NCBI GenBank assembly: GCA_029204225.1
Contig: CM055113.1
Location: 10,006,364-10,070,363, forward strand
Reading direction: 5' to 3'
DNA: 64,000 nucleotides
Source: Diphasiastrum complanatum
Lineage: Eukaryota; Streptophyta; Lycopodiopsida; Lycopodiales; Lycopodiaceae
Below are positions 12,600 through 24,796 of the stretch, one piece after another (position 1 is the stretch's first letter; the number at the start of each line of letters is the position of its first letter). The translations under genes were made by a program, and so were the position numbers. The notes under the pieces are model-generated. The model saw nothing but the letters and a program-made list of their open reading frames with translations. It ran no database searches and was not told where the DNA came from.

Positions 12600-14005
12600 T
12601 TTCATCTTGGTAATGGAACTATAGACTCAGCATTTGTTTTTTATTTAATAACGAAAGCACATGGAAGACATTTTGATTCTGTATTCTATGGAATTTCTTT
12701 TAAAAAAAGGGGAGAGAAGAAATGGTAGGAATAAGACTTTCGATGAATCAGCCAGTTGCATAGATTTTTTTGTGAAAAATCCAGTCTGTGTGCAAAGGTT
12801 AAACTATCCAGTTGAAATAGAGGAACTCTCTAGGGATTGTTTTGAATAATATGGAACTAGAGGAATTTTGGGGGTAATGAGCTGTGAGATATTTTGGATT
12901 CAATATCGGTAAAAGTTGTGTGCATAGAATATATGAAATTCTTGATATAGAATATTTTTTGAATGAGAAATATATCCCAAGTTATTGACTATATCCCAGT
13001 GAGCTCACATAGGATGACAGAGTTTAACTAATGTCAAGGATTACCACTGAATTAGGTTGGAACTCATCATGATTTTGTTTCTTCTAGATGTTGTTTCTGG
13101 TGATTGTATAAAGTTTACGTTGTTAAAGACGAGTGTTAAAATGGTCTTTAATTACTTGGTTGATTGTAGAATTAGGATAACTCATAATCTGATTAAGAAT
13201 CTAGTTGGAAGAATATTCTTGGAATCTAGTAATTTTCCTTGAGAAAAAGATTTGAAAAAGATTTTTATATTTCCTAAGTGGTATGTTATACATTTACTCC
13301 AATATCTTTCAGCGATTAAGTATGGTTTTGGAATCCTATAAATTATGATTGACGAATCATAAGATTCTAAATTTTTATGATTGACAGATTATAAATTGAT
13401 ACTTAATTATGAATGAAGATTATAAGGAGATACGATGATTCTTAAGAGATGAGTAATTCTCGATCTATTGAATGAGTCAAGAATCTAGATCAGTCAGAAG
13501 TTTGGATCAATCATTTGAGAGCTTAATTAGGTCGTTCTTAGGCTTCTTGAGGTCCTAAAATACACCTTTTCGATTCAAAACAAGTGTTTTGATGATTTTT
13601 TCATCTAAAAATGCAAAAGTAGTGAAAATTGTGTTTCTATTCTAGTCGGTTTCGGATATGTTTGTGATTGAATATGTCAATGTGATTCAATCTGAATTTA
13701 AGAGGCTTTATTTGTAAGACATTTGTGTGTTATAAAGTGCTTTTGGTTCAGTATAGGTGGATTCACCCTTCTTGTGAAGTCGGGATCAAGGAGGAGACTA
13801 ATTTTGATAAAATCTATAGTAGATCGAGCTAGGTTTGGATATAGTTTGGATCTTGAAGATTGACCAAGCTCGAGATCACCTTAGATCTTGTTGAGAAATC
13901 AGAGAGTGATTCATCTCAAGTCCCAAAGAGAGTGGGATAGCTAGTAGTGATCATATCTTGTACAATCTATCTTGTTTCATTGAATCTATCTCCCTATCAT
14001 TGAAG
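12600..14005. other. AT-rich interval, possible 5' LTR/leader of the copia remnant
   Basis: No coding domain seen. The part directly upstream of the gag start at 14006 is a candidate for LTR and leader sequence, but I found neither a TGGTATCA primer site nor a matching downstream copy, so the element's left boundary is unknown. Confidence 0.4.
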
Positions 14006-15799
14006 ATGACATCCATAAGTGCCTATCTTTTGGAATCTAGTGATAGATTGAACTCTTCAGATTATTCAATTTGTAAGTTAAGAATGGAATCCATCCTTAT
14101 CATGCAAGATTTGATGGATATTGTGAATGGAAAGGAAGATGAGCCAATCCATCCACAAGAAGCAACTAAATACAAGAGAAGGTGCAAGATTGCACTCCAT
14201 TGTATTAAAATGATTGTTGCAAATGATTTGCTCAAAGAAGTAGGAGCACATACCTCATATCAAGAGGCTTGGGAGACTCTTTAAAAGATCTATGAGTCCA
14301 AGAATACCTCAAGATTACTTTCCTTCTAGGACCAAGTTCTTCAATGCTTCCAAGGAAAGAGTGAGAGTGGACATCAACTTGTTTTGAGAGTGAAAGATTG
14401 GAACAAAGAGCTTACTTATGTTGGTGAACCTATTAAAGAGAGTGAGCTTGTGCAAATAGTTTTGAATGGCTTATGTAGTGATTTTACTAACCTTGTCCAA
14501 AGCTATGCCATCATGGGAAACTTGCCTACACTTGAAGACTTTCAAAGTGTGTTGATGGCCGAGGAGAGGAGGAAGGCTCATATCAAATCAAGGATGGAGA
14601 GGCTCTCCATCAATGATGATGATGACAAAGCCTTATTTCTCAAGAGCAAAGGCAAATCAAAGAGCAAGGGAGGAGCATTAAAAAATGAGCAATCAAATGA
14701 TGGAGATCAAGGAGGATCTACATCATCATCATCACAAGTCAAGCCCAAGATGGTGGACAAATCAAAGATCAAGTGCTACTATTGTAACAAGATGGGGCAC
14801 TATGCCTTGGAATGCTTCAAGAGGAAGCAAGATCAAAGTCAAGCCAAAATTGGACAAGAGGAGGAAGAGAGTTATCATGAGTACTCACTCATGATGTCGA
14901 CTTTTTCATCATCAAATGTCAAAGCTGAAGGTCCTTGGTGGATAGATAGTGGGGCTAGCTCCCACATGTCGGGTAGAAGGGAGTATTTTTCTCAACTCAC
15001 ACCTTATGTAAGACCTATAAAGTCCATTTTTACAAAAAATGATCATGAATGTAAAGTTGGAGGTGTGGGATCCATTCCCTTATGCTTAGGATCTTCCAAG
15101 AAGGCTAAGATAGATGGTGTTCTCTTCATTCCTAGCATCACTAAGAATTTGCTTAGTGTTGGTCAACTTTTAGATCATGGTTTCATTGTGGAGTTCTCTA
15201 CTAATATATGCAACATCAAGAAGAATGGGAAGATCATAGAAAGAGAAAGAAGGTTTGGGAGGTTGTTTAAGCTTGATGCTTTTGCAGATCCTAACCAATT
15301 TGTGATAGTAGCCAAGGAGGACAAGATGACCACAAATGATTTGTCACACAAGAGGCTTGGTCACATCAACACCAAGTCTATGGAAGTCATGTGCAAGGAG
15401 AAGCTTGCTCTAGGCCTTCCAATATCCATGGAAAAGGAGGAAAAGGTTTGTGAAGCATGTGCTTTGGCTAAAGCACATAGGTTGCCTTTCTCTAACACTA
15501 TCACTAAGACTACTCATCCTCTTAAATTGATTCATTTGGATGTACATTTTGCTAGAACAAAGAGCAATGGTAGAGCCACAATGTTTGTAATCTTGAATGA
15601 TGAATCCTCTAAGAATCATATTGTCAAAGATATGGTTGAGATCAAGGATGAGGCTGATCAAGAGGAAGAGCAAAATTCGAGAGCTTCAACTATTCCAAGG
15701 AGAGCCACAAGAGCAAAGATGGAGCTATCAATGCTCATTTTTGTGGACAAGGAAAGGCAAGTTGGAAAGGTGGGGTACATTTTGTACTTCATTTGCTGA
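14006..15799 (+). mobile_element. Decayed Ty1/copia element: gag, protease, truncated integrase
   Basis: The gag (UBN2 type) starts at ATG 14006 and is broken by a TAA at 14282, where family members read Gln, and by a second in-frame stop and frame change before 14384. From 14384 a single 471-residue frame carries the end of gag (LVQSYAIMGNLPTLEDF), a CCHC zinc knuckle (CYYCNKMGHYALEC), the aspartic protease motif WWIDSGASSHMSG, the gag-pre-integrase region (NLLSVGQL, LSHKRLGHIN) and the first zinc-binding part of integrase (CEACALAKAHRLPF, LIHLDVHF). It then jumps into unrelated acidic sequence; the DDE core, reverse transcriptase and RNase H are missing. The protease residues DSG are intact. 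Copia elements normally encode all these domains in one polyprotein of about 1300 residues, so this copy is non-autonomous. Confidence 0.9.
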
Positions 15800-16905
15800 G
15801 TTTTTTAATGAAGTCCCTTTGAATTCTAAAGTATGGAATGAAAGGTGGTTGTCATATCTACTTACTCTTGAGTGTGCTAGAAGTAAGCATGACATTTTCA
15901 TTCATAAGTTGAAAGAATCTGATTTCATTTTCAAAGAGGCATATTGTGAACCTTGTATGAGAGTAAGTGAATCATCCTTGAAGGACACTTATATCCATAC
16001 AAGATTATTTGGCCTCATTAGTTTCAAGTTCAACAAGTATGTAATGCAAATTGCTAGTGGTAAGCAATTGTGGACTAGTAAATTTGGTATAAATAATCTT
16101 GGTGATTGTTTTGTTGACTTGAAAGATCATATTGAGAGGGAGAACATTCAGTTTTGGAGACTTGAAAACAATTTCCTTGAGAGTTTTGAAGAAGATTATG
16201 GTTTGGATCCGTGTTTTCATCATCAACACCAAGAGGGAGTGAGCATGATGAAGAAAAAAGACATCAAGGAGGAACTCGAGAAGGAGCACTTGTCTCAAGG
16301 GAAAAGAGACCTGAATCTACATCAATATGAAGGTTTGGGTAAAGAGAAACGATCAGCAGGGAATATCCATATCTACCTTTACTCGTCTTATTTTGTGTTT
16401 GATAAAAAAACATGTCATGTATTTGACAAAGTCCTTTGATGATGCTAATATGAACATTGTTTTTCATCCTATATCTTATGATGATGAAATAGTGATCATT
16501 ACTACTTTGATTGGAGTTTCAAATATATATCAAAAGGCCTCATCTTGTGATCCATTCACTCTTGAATTTCCAAGGAATGAAGACCTTCATTGGAAGGATG
16601 CCAAGTTGGAGTTCGTTGTTTTGGTGGATAAAGTCCAAATGGTGATATCTCAAGCTTTGGTTGTGTGTGTTTCATACAAAAGTTGGATCTTATGGAAAGT
16701 TGTTGTTTTTCATGTTTATTTTGAGGAGGAGTCTCACATTTTGCAGCCCAAGGTGATCATAAAACAACCTACCAAAGACAAAGCTTGGATCTTGAAGACA
16801 ACCTCTAAGGAGCTCTCACTACATTTGACAACTTGGAGCTCAAATTATGTACTTGGTGGACTGGTTGTAATCCCTCTACTTCTACATCTGGCACCAGATT
16901 GGTAG
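15800..16905 (+). pseudogene. Unidentified coding-like sequence downstream of the copia remnant
   Basis: Two overlapping frames stay open for most of 1.1 kb: one to 16439 (motifs NEVPLNSKVWNERWLSYL, LKESDFIFKEAYCEPC, KFGINNLGDCFVDLKDHIE) and one to 16905 (FHPISYDDEIVIITT, LEFPRNEDLHWKDAKLEF, VVIPLLLHLAPDW). Switching frame near 16400 would make one product of about 360 residues. The left part continues the frame that begins inside the copia integrase end (15597). No retrotransposon domain is visible. It may be an extra 3' ORF of a non-autonomous element or captured host sequence. Confidence 0.4.
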
Positions 16906-17101
16906 GGTGCGCTTTAGGTTTCTCACTGCTTGGTCCATCTATATAAGTTTTTAATCCTTCCTAGAGGGTTGGATGCGTTTTGAGCAGGGTGCCTAAGGGT
17001 ATTTTGACATTACTTCTCAATAGGTCGACTAGGATAGCGGTGTGGTCCGTTTTCACCTCCTTGCTATGGAAATGTGCATTCTATCCAGTCTTGCAGATGA
17101 A

Positions 17102-17356
17102 CTACAGTAATCTTGGATTTACTATGGAGCGAGGGGAAGAGGTAGGCCATTGATCATTATCACCCTCGGGCTGGTCTTGCTCTCGGGCTTCCTCTCTACC
17201 TTGCTCAACTGTGGGGTTCGGGCATTCACCTACACAAAGAGAACCGGATGATCCACCAGCAGGATCGGTAGCAGTGGGACAGATATCTCTCCTTGCTTTT
17301 TCTTTCTCATTGGATGCGTTAGATATGGGTGTTTGTACCGCATAGATTGAAATATC
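17102..17356 (-). pseudogene. Minus-strand open block, Glu/Asp/Pro/Gly-rich, unknown
   Basis: Eighty-four sense codons without a stop read on the minus strand (motifs PISNASNEKEKARRD, GECPNPTVEQGREEAREQ, SPRSIVNPRLL), ending at a TAG at 17102. It has no ATG, so start-based ORF calling would miss it. Upstream on the minus strand (17357-17590) similar protein-like text continues with stops. It may be the gag-like part of a retroelement; I cannot name it. Confidence 0.35.
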
Positions 17357-17599
17357 TTAATAGCTCTTGCGGGCTATCGTCTTCATAGGCCCTACACGTT
17401 TGGGTGTAGATCTGAAGAAATCATCATGGATCTCCCTTGTCATCAAACCTCGGAAGGTCACCAGACTGCGTGGGATACAAATGACCTAGGATTGTCCCTC
17501 GGGAGTGGATCTACATCAACGGGTTTGTAAAGTATTTCTATGGGTGCGTTGATGAATTCCTCAAGGTCGGGAGGATCCAGAATGGATAGTCTCCTACCA

Positions 17600-19327
17600 G
17601 ATTTCCAGATGCATACAATGGAATGCAAAATAGCGCTATTTTTGTCTTCTTGTCTTTCTCTCCTATTTTTGGTCTTTTTCTTGTTCTTTTTTTCTCAAAT
17701 ATTTTTGTAGTTATTTTCTATGTTTGGGTGCTCAAACGATGGATCTGAATGAGGATTAAACCGAAGTGATAATGAACTTAGATCAAGATCAGATCGGGAT
17801 CTAAATAAAAGTTAAATGGATGAGTTGCGACATAATTGCAAATCCAAAAGGCAATCGGAGAAAAGAAAAAGAAAAAAAAAATATACATATATATAGATGG
17901 GTTTCGATTGTCAAATATTTTAGAAAAAATTTCTAACTTTCACTATTGGCGAATAAAGTAGGGTGAGTAATAACAGACGTGAGTACAGGTTTTTAACTCG
18001 CCATGGATGAAAGCAAGAGCTAATGATCCTTCTAGAATGTGGTAGCATGATTAAACAATAACATTCAAGCATTCATTCATCCACAATCAATCATACATGA
18101 ACAAAAAACTAGGGCTTCACAATGTAAGAAAGGTAGGAGGAGGCTTAGCTTCTCTCTCTCAATCTCTATTATTGACAATGAAAAAGTGAATAAAAAATAG
18201 TATCACATCCCTACTTATAGACAAATCTAGGGCTAGAGTTTTTGGTTCACCCAAAGCCCATGTTTCATAAGAACTTGACTTTTAAAAAGTTATAAACCAA
18301 ATTGCATTTTTAACTACCTTGGGTCCTTTTTTATTTTTAGCCCAATGGAGTATAGATCTATTTCTACTTCTCGCTGTGAAAAGTACAGTACTAAGGACCA
18401 TAAATGGATCTTTGAATGATCCACAAGGTGATTGTATGCTTGTTAAACAATCTATCAGAAACTAGTCATCAGAAAACAAGATCTAGTTTAGCAGCTTGAT
18501 AGGAAACAAGTAGAGACAATCAAAGCATTGATCAATTAGTATAATCCAACTCCACACGTGTTTAAATAAGGCTGTAGTACAGCCTGTAGACAGTGTTTAC
18601 AAAGTGCCAAAGCTGGGTTTCATTGGAAATCAAGAGTAATCACCATACAATGAGAGGAAACTCGAGTTTCTCCTTGAGGCTCCAAAAAGTTTCTATCTTC
18701 TCACTATGGAGAATGGGAATACATAGTAAAACACACTTCCTTTGCAAAGTTAGGTGAAAATTTAGCATGTTATAAGGCAGTAGACTCCACTTTCTTGCCC
18801 TAATGTGAAAACCCTAGCCTAGATCCAAGAGTCATGCTTGGTAGGTGCATGGTAGGTACAAATCTCATCATAAATCATGGTCTAGATCCTACAAAGTAGG
18901 AATCACTACCAAATGGACATAACCACTCCTCTTGACTCGTGGTAACCTACTTTAGGTGTGTATGTACAAGTGGCACTTTGGCCATTCAAGTAACCAACAA
19001 ACAATATTGACAAAATGTACAATATTCTACATGGATAGATTTGCCAATGTAGGCAATTTTTCACACTCGTGCCATTGGCTTACGAGTACAGTGCACCTCT
19101 CAAGGGTGTATGACGTTATATTACAAATAGATCTAAGTCATTATGCCGACTCGGCCACGCTTTTGTTCCCATCGTCATAAAATATGTTGGGGAGGCGCTA
19201 GGCTTTATTTTCGCTCATTGGCCGTGACTTGTCGACTTTTTGGTATTGGCGTTCCCGGTACATATGGATTTTGGAACTCCTCGATGATTCATCAATTCTC
19301 CTTAATGTAGTTTGGCAATTTGATTCC
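17600..19327. other. Non-coding interval between element remnants
   Basis: T-rich and pyrimidine-rich DNA at 17640-17700, then mixed AT-rich sequence. No coding domain, LTR pair or tandem array was recognised. Confidence 0.4.
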
Positions 19328-19332
19328 TTCAC

Positions 19333-20244
19333 TGTCGCAAAATTGCATGTGGGCGTGAGTGGTAGCAGAAGCTCGAGGACTGGAGCGCGACGTGTAGGAA
19401 CAAAAATGCAACAGTTAGCAACATAATTATTCAAGTGGAAGAATTCATACAAAATGTGCAAATGAACGACGTAGTAGTGAGAGAAAAATTGCACTATGAT
19501 AAATATCAACAGTGAGTACAATAGCTTGAAGTTATAACTTCAGCTTGCTGAGCGTAATAACGCTCGCTATAGAAAAAAAAATTGATTGAAAGAGAAATTC
19601 AATTAACTCAATTCAAAATTAACACTTACATAGCTTGAATCAGCTAATATATAGATTTACAAGTGTCGAGGAACAAAATATCTTACAAGCCTTTAATACT
19701 ATTTATGCCAATCTTAGCATATGTATAAAGTTGGTAACCGCCGGCCTTTGGAATATTTGTTTCTCCAGCTGTTTTTAGGATTGCTGATAAGTTAGCGACG
19801 TCGGTTAGTCAATGTAACAAAACGCAAAAAGCTGAAAAATTTGAAGGTGCCTTTGGACTGAAGGTATGCAACTCCTGAAGGTGCCCTTACACTAAAGGTA
19901 TGTAAATCCCTAAGGCGCCTTTAGATTCAAGGCAACGAAGAAGGCAAACAAGCCAAAAAAAAAGTGCCTTACACTGAAGGCAATGAAAAAGGAGAAGGTG
20001 CCTTAGATTTTAAAGACAGCGCAAAAGACGAAGGTGCCTAAAAATGATTTCTAAGGCATTCTGGCCACTTGGCCAGTGTGTCGCATTTTTCACTAAGGAG
20101 CAAAAAGGACGAAGGTGCCTAAAGATTGTTTTAAGGTGAAAGAAGGAAAATGTGAAGGTCCAAAAATATGAAGTCGGCCTTCGGATTTTCAGGATGCTCA
20201 TTACTTGAATGATTTGTTTAAGCCTGAGCATAAAAAATCTAACA
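19333..20244 (-). repeat. 3' LTR of the minus-strand copia element
   Basis: 912 bp, reading TGTTAG...GCGACA on the minus strand. It aligns along its length with 23862-24791; shared landmarks include CATACAAAATGTGCAAATGAACGA-like text near 19450 and a CTCAATTCAAAATTAACAC block near 19606. It contains several AAGGTGCCT-type words in 19840-20120. Confidence 0.92.
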
Positions 20245-20259
20245 CTTTCCCTTAATGTG
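20245..20259 (-). promoter_or_regulatory. Polypurine tract of the minus-strand copia element
   Basis: Minus-strand AAGGGAAAG sits immediately before the TGTTAG start of the 3' LTR, the expected position for priming plus-strand DNA synthesis. Confidence 0.8.
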
Positions 20260-21790
20260 GATCCTACCTTTGAACTTCAATTTTAACATATCGTTAAATC
20301 TGAGATGTTGCTCCTTTGATAGAGTCTTTGTGTCTGCTGCCATGTAATTTGTTTTGCAGAAGATCAATTCTACTTCCTTACTGTGCACTTTCTCTCTAAG
20401 GTAATGATACATGATTTCAATATGTCTGCTTTGAGAGTGAAATCTGAGATTGAGAGATAGTGCTATTGTGCTTTGATTGTCAAAATAGATTGTTGTAGGA
20501 AGTGTTTGTGAAAGATTGAGGTCTGCAAGTAGTTGCCTAAGCCAGATCGTCTCTTTGGTTGCATTTGTGGTAGCTATGTATTCAGATTCCATTGATGATA
20601 ATGCAACTGAAGTCTGCTTCTGGCTGTTCCATGAGATTGGACCTTGGTTGTATAAGAATACAAATCTAGAAGTTGATTTTGTGGTGTCGACATCTCCTGC
20701 CCAATCTGCATCTGTGTAGGCTTTAAGGATGTTGGCAGTTTGGCTATCTCCATAGCAAATGCTGAGAGTTGTCGTTGTTGGATGTACTTCATAACCTTTG
20801 TTAGCACTTTCCAATGAGCTATGGCTGGATTTGACAAGAACTGACTGAGTGTACTGACCGAATATGGAAGGTCTGGTCGAGTGCTAATCATTGCATATAT
20901 CAGTGAGCCGATGATGGATTGAAATGGATAGCGCTTCATCTCCTCCTTTTCTACCTCAGTTTGAGGAGACTGTTCCTTTGATAGCTTTAGTCCAGGCTCG
21001 AGTGGAAAGAGACTGGGTTTGTAGTTGGCCATTCCATACTTTTTCAACACGTTGTTGAGACATTGTTGTTGATTGATAAAGATCAGTCTGCTGGGTCGAT
21101 CTTGTTGAATATGGACTCCAAGACAACAGTGGGCAGAGGACCCATGTCAGTCATCTTGTATTCTTGGGCCAGCATGCATTTTGTTTCCTTCATCAGATTC
21201 AAATTATTACTGAATAAGAGTGTATCATCTACGTAGAAAGTGATGATGATGAAGTAATATGATATAGACTTGAAATAGACATTCGAGTCTACTGAGTTTG
21301 GAATGAAACCATTCTCTATCAGAAATGCGTTGATCTTCTGGAACCAGGTTCTAGGTGACTATTTCAGCCCATAGAGCACCTTGTGGATTTTGCATACAAG
21401 GTGTTGTTGCTTGTCGTTGAGTTTGTATCCCTTTGGCTGCTTCATGTAGATTTTCTCTTCGATGGTTCCATTGAGAAAAGCGGTCTGGACATCCATCTGG
21501 AGGACTTCAAGGTTTGTCGCAGCTACAAAGGAGAGGAGTAGGCGAATCGATGCATGTTTGACAACTGGGCTGAAGGTTTTTGAATAATCCAGAGATTGAA
21601 TCTGGAAAAAAGCTTTGGCGACTAGCCTGGCCTTGTAACAATTTAGCCTTCTTTCAACGTCATATTTTGCCTTGAATATCCATTTGCATGGAATTGGTTT
21701 CTGGTCCTTTGGTAGCTCAGTGAGTTTCCATGTTTGATTCTCCATAAGAGAATCGAATTCGGTGTCCATGTAGTAGGCTGGATCATCCAT
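20245..21790 (-). pseudogene. Copia reverse transcriptase and RNase H, decayed
   Basis: The reverse transcriptase begins near 21790 (NQTWKLTELPKDQKPIPCKWIFK-type start, then KTFSPVVKHASIRLLL and QMDVQTAFLNG). An in-frame TAG follows VLYGLK near 21361. The YVDD catalytic box (FYVDDTLLF) is readable at about 21220-21240. Frame changes separate it from RNase H in 20239-21050, where YTDADWAGD, SSMESEYIA and the DNQSTIAL box supply the three acidic residues. The RNase H frame ends inside the 3' LTR. Family RT/RNase H copies the element's RNA into cDNA in cytoplasmic particles; this one is broken. Confidence 0.88.
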
Positions 21791-22233
21791 AAATCTGGAT
21801 GGAGGTTGTTTGGACCTATTTGACCTTCTGGGTTGAACTTCATTCTTCTGATGTGGGTTGACTCATTGAGGTTCTAACTCATCGTATGAGTCAGCGTTGA
21901 GATTCTACAGCTGACTCTCTGGATCAAAATTGACTAGTTGTTCGATCCGTGAGTCAGAATTATCAACAGTTTTTCCTTTGTGGTCGATGAACTGGTCTCC
22001 CACAAAAATGACATATCTACTGGTGAATGCCTTCTCGGAACCAAAGATAAACAATTGAGAAATTGTTCTATCTCTGAGTGCTTAATTTGGTGGAAGGGTC
22101 GTATTGAGGATGATGATTCATGGGAGAGTGTTGATAGCATAAAGAAGAATTTCCCTAATTTTAGTTTCTAAGGATAGAAACAGTTTAAGGAAGCCCTTGG
22201 ACTATGTGGACTGAGTCTGAACTGAAGGGACTT

Positions 22234-22809
22234 CTAGCATGTTTGTTGATAATACAACTTTCGCATGGAGAAGTTGGCTTGCTGATTGAAGGTAGGTCTT
22301 GTACTAGACTCTGAGCTGACATTTGCTAAATACATGTTGAAATTAAGATGGCCAAGTTTGAAATGCCACAACATATCAATTGATTCAAAAGTGGTTGTGT
22401 GAAGAGCTTGACTGTAAGAAGAATAGCAATGGCTAAGTTTGTACAAATATCCGCTTCTTCTTCTATAGGCTAGAACCTTTCAGGATTTGTCAAGAATTGT
22501 GCAGCCTTTTGTATCGAATTCGACCCTCTAACCTGAATCGGTGATTTCGCTAACTGAGTGCAGATTCTTGGTCAGATTTGAAACGTGGAGAACATTGGAC
22601 AACAACTTGACTTCACCCTTTTTGAATTCAACTCTGACTGTTCCTTCTCCTTTGATTGAATGTGATGAGTTGTCTCCAAGTTGCACATCTCGAGAGTGGG
22701 TGAATGACTTGTAGTCTTTGAACCAGTCGCGATGCTGAGTTATGTATTGAGTTGCTCTGAAGCCTAGATACCAAGAATCAATATCTTGTTGTTCTCCGAC
22801 TTTGATCAT
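22234..22809 (-). pseudogene. Copia protease and gag-pre-integrase remnant with mutated catalytic motif
   Basis: The protease region reads WYLGFRATQYITQHRDWF where family members have D-S-G before ATQHIT. The catalytic Asp-Ser-Gly is therefore replaced by Gly-Phe-Arg. Downstream are LSNVLHVSNLTKNLHSVSEI and the pre-integrase text LWHFKLGHLNFN. The CCxC part and DDE core of integrase are absent before the sequence resumes with a post-integrase linker near 22150. Confidence 0.85.
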
Positions 22810-22899
22810 GAAAGCTGCTTCATCTTCTTCTTCTTCTTGTCGCTAATTTGAGTGACTAGCTGTAGCACTATGTGCTTGTTTTTAGAACTGCTTTTTCTT

Positions 22900-23718
22900 T
22901 TTGTTGTTGTACTTCAAAGTTTGGTAGTTCTTGATTTCATGGCCAGTCCTCTTACAGTATCTGTAGAAAAGTTTCTGCGCTAGCTGGAATGATGAAGAGC
23001 TTGAATTTGATCCCGAACAGGAATTTGGTCCAGACTACATATTGCTCTTCTTGTCAGTAGAGCCTTACTTTGTAGATCTCTTGGATCTAAACTTTTGATT
23101 TTTTTGAATACAGGGCTTGAGGATCCGATCATGAGCCTGAGGAGGATGGTGATCTTCTGATCTCCTCTTGTAGGAGTAGCGAGATTACTCTTGATAGAGT
23201 GAGGTGCTCCTGGGTAGAAATTGCCATTACCCAATTTTCATAGGCATTAGGTAGACTCTTTAATAGAGTCATGAGTGCATCGCAATCTTCTATGACTGAG
23301 CCGGTTGCAGTCATCTGCTCTCTAAGATTCTTGAAAGTGTTGAGGTGACTTGAGACACTATTTGCATCAGACATTCTGAGGGTGAAGAATTTCTTCTTCA
23401 GATGAAATTTGGATGTAACGTCTCTAATGTCGTAGAGAGTTGCTAGGATGTCCCATGCATCCTTAGATGTCTGAGCAGTACGTATGTGGCTGATCTGAGT
23501 GTCTTTGATGTTGAGGGTGATCATGGCAAATGCTTTGTCGTCTCTCAGTCTCCACTTGGTGATGACGGCTGCATCACCTTCTGGTTTGAGCTCTGTGCCA
23601 TCAACGATGTCCCACAGTTCTTTGGCTAGAAGCGTAGCCTTCATCTTGAATTCCAAAGATTGTAGTTATTTCCATCAAGTTTGTTGTCACTGAGAGATGA
23701 ACTAGATGATGGATCCAT
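22900..23718 (-). pseudogene. Copia gag (UBN2 type) with zinc-knuckle remnant
   Basis: ATG at 23718 (MDPSSSSSLSDNKLDGNNY), then a one-base loss near 23670 shifts frame and the main body continues 23656-23129 (WDIVDGTELKPEGD, ISHIRTAQTSKDAWDIL, AYENWVMAISTQEHLTLSR). The zinc knuckle near 22950 reads YCKRTGHEIKNY; the first Cys is changed to Tyr-rich text. The gag would form the element's virus-like particle. Confidence 0.85.
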
Positions 23719-23849
23719 TCTGGTTGAACGAGTTCGTTGGTAGAAACAACGAATGTCAAAATATTGTTGGTTGCGCGTTTGCTAGAAAGACGTCTTGGTA
23801 GAAATAAGACTGATAATCCGCAGTAGAAATGCAGATTACTGAAATGTCT

Positions 23850-23861
23850 GTTTTGATACCA
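23850..23861 (-). promoter_or_regulatory. Primer-binding site, initiator Met-tRNA
   Basis: Minus-strand TGGTATCAAAAC directly follows the 5' LTR end. The first eight bases match the usual plant copia primer site complementary to the 3' end of initiator tRNA-Met. Confidence 0.88.
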
Positions 23862-24791
23862 TATCGTAAAATCGTGTGTGGGCATGAGCGGCAGCGGAAG
23901 CTCGAGGATTGGAGTGTGGCATCTAGGAACGGAAACGCAACAATCAGCAGCAGAATTATTCAAGTAGAAGAATTCATACAGAATGCGCAAATGAACGATG
24001 CAGTAGTGAGACAAAAATTGCACTATGATAAATATCAACAGTGAGTACAATAGCTTGAAGTAATAACTTCAGCTTGCTGAGCGTGATAACGCTGGCTACA
24101 AAAAAAAAAAAAAAAAACTTAGATTGAAAGAGAAAGTCAATTAACTCAATTCAAAATTAACACCTACATAGCTTGAATCAGCTAATATATAGATTTACAA
24201 GTGTCAAGTAACAAAATATCTACAAGCCTTTATGTACAAAGTTGGTAACCGCCAACCGCCTTTGGGATATTTGTTTCTCCAGCTATTTTTAGGATTGCTG
24301 ATAAGTTGGCGACGTCGGTCAGCCAATGTAGCAAAACACGAAAAAGCCAAAAAAACCCGAAGGTGCCTTTAGGCTGAAGGTATGCAACATCTAAAGGTGC
24401 CCTTACACGAAAGGTATGTAAATCCCTAAGGCGCCTTTAGATTCAAGGCAGCGAAGAACGAAAAAGCTGAAAAAAGTGCCTTACACTGAAGGCAGTGAAA
24501 AAGACGAAGGTGCCTTAGACTTTAAAATCAGCAAAAAAGGCAGATTTTAAAATCAGCGAAAAAGACGAAAAAGATGAAGGTGTCTAAAAATGATTTCTAG
24601 GGCATTCTGGCCACTTGTCCAGTGTGTCGCATTTTTTGCTAAGGAGCGAAAAGGGCGAAGGTGCCTAAAAAAATGTTTTAAGGTAAAAGAAAAAAAATGT
24701 GAAAGTCCGAAAATATGAAGTCGGCCTTTGGATTTTCAGGATGCTCATTATTTGAATGATTTGTTTAAGACTGAGCATAAAAATTCTAACA
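23862..24791 (-). repeat. 5' LTR of the minus-strand copia element
   Basis: 930 bp. Its terminal dinucleotide on the internal side reads TA where the other LTR has CA, probably a point change. It aligns with 19333-20244 with scattered substitutions and a longer A-run near 24100. Confidence 0.92.
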
Positions 24792-24796
24792 TTCAC

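Larger units (their letters stand above)
19333..24791 (-). mobile_element. Ty1/copia LTR retrotransposon, minus strand, lacking an integrase core
   Basis: The 5459-bp element is bounded by LTRs at 19333-20244 and 23862-24791 and flanked by a perfect 5-bp target duplication TTCAC (19328-19332 and 24792-24796). On the minus strand the order is 5' LTR, primer site, gag, protease, pre-integrase, a short linker remnant, reverse transcriptase, RNase H, polypurine tract, 3' LTR. Most of the integrase core between about 22230 and 22150 is missing, so the copy cannot integrate by itself. Many stops and frameshifts further inactivate it. Confidence 0.93.
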
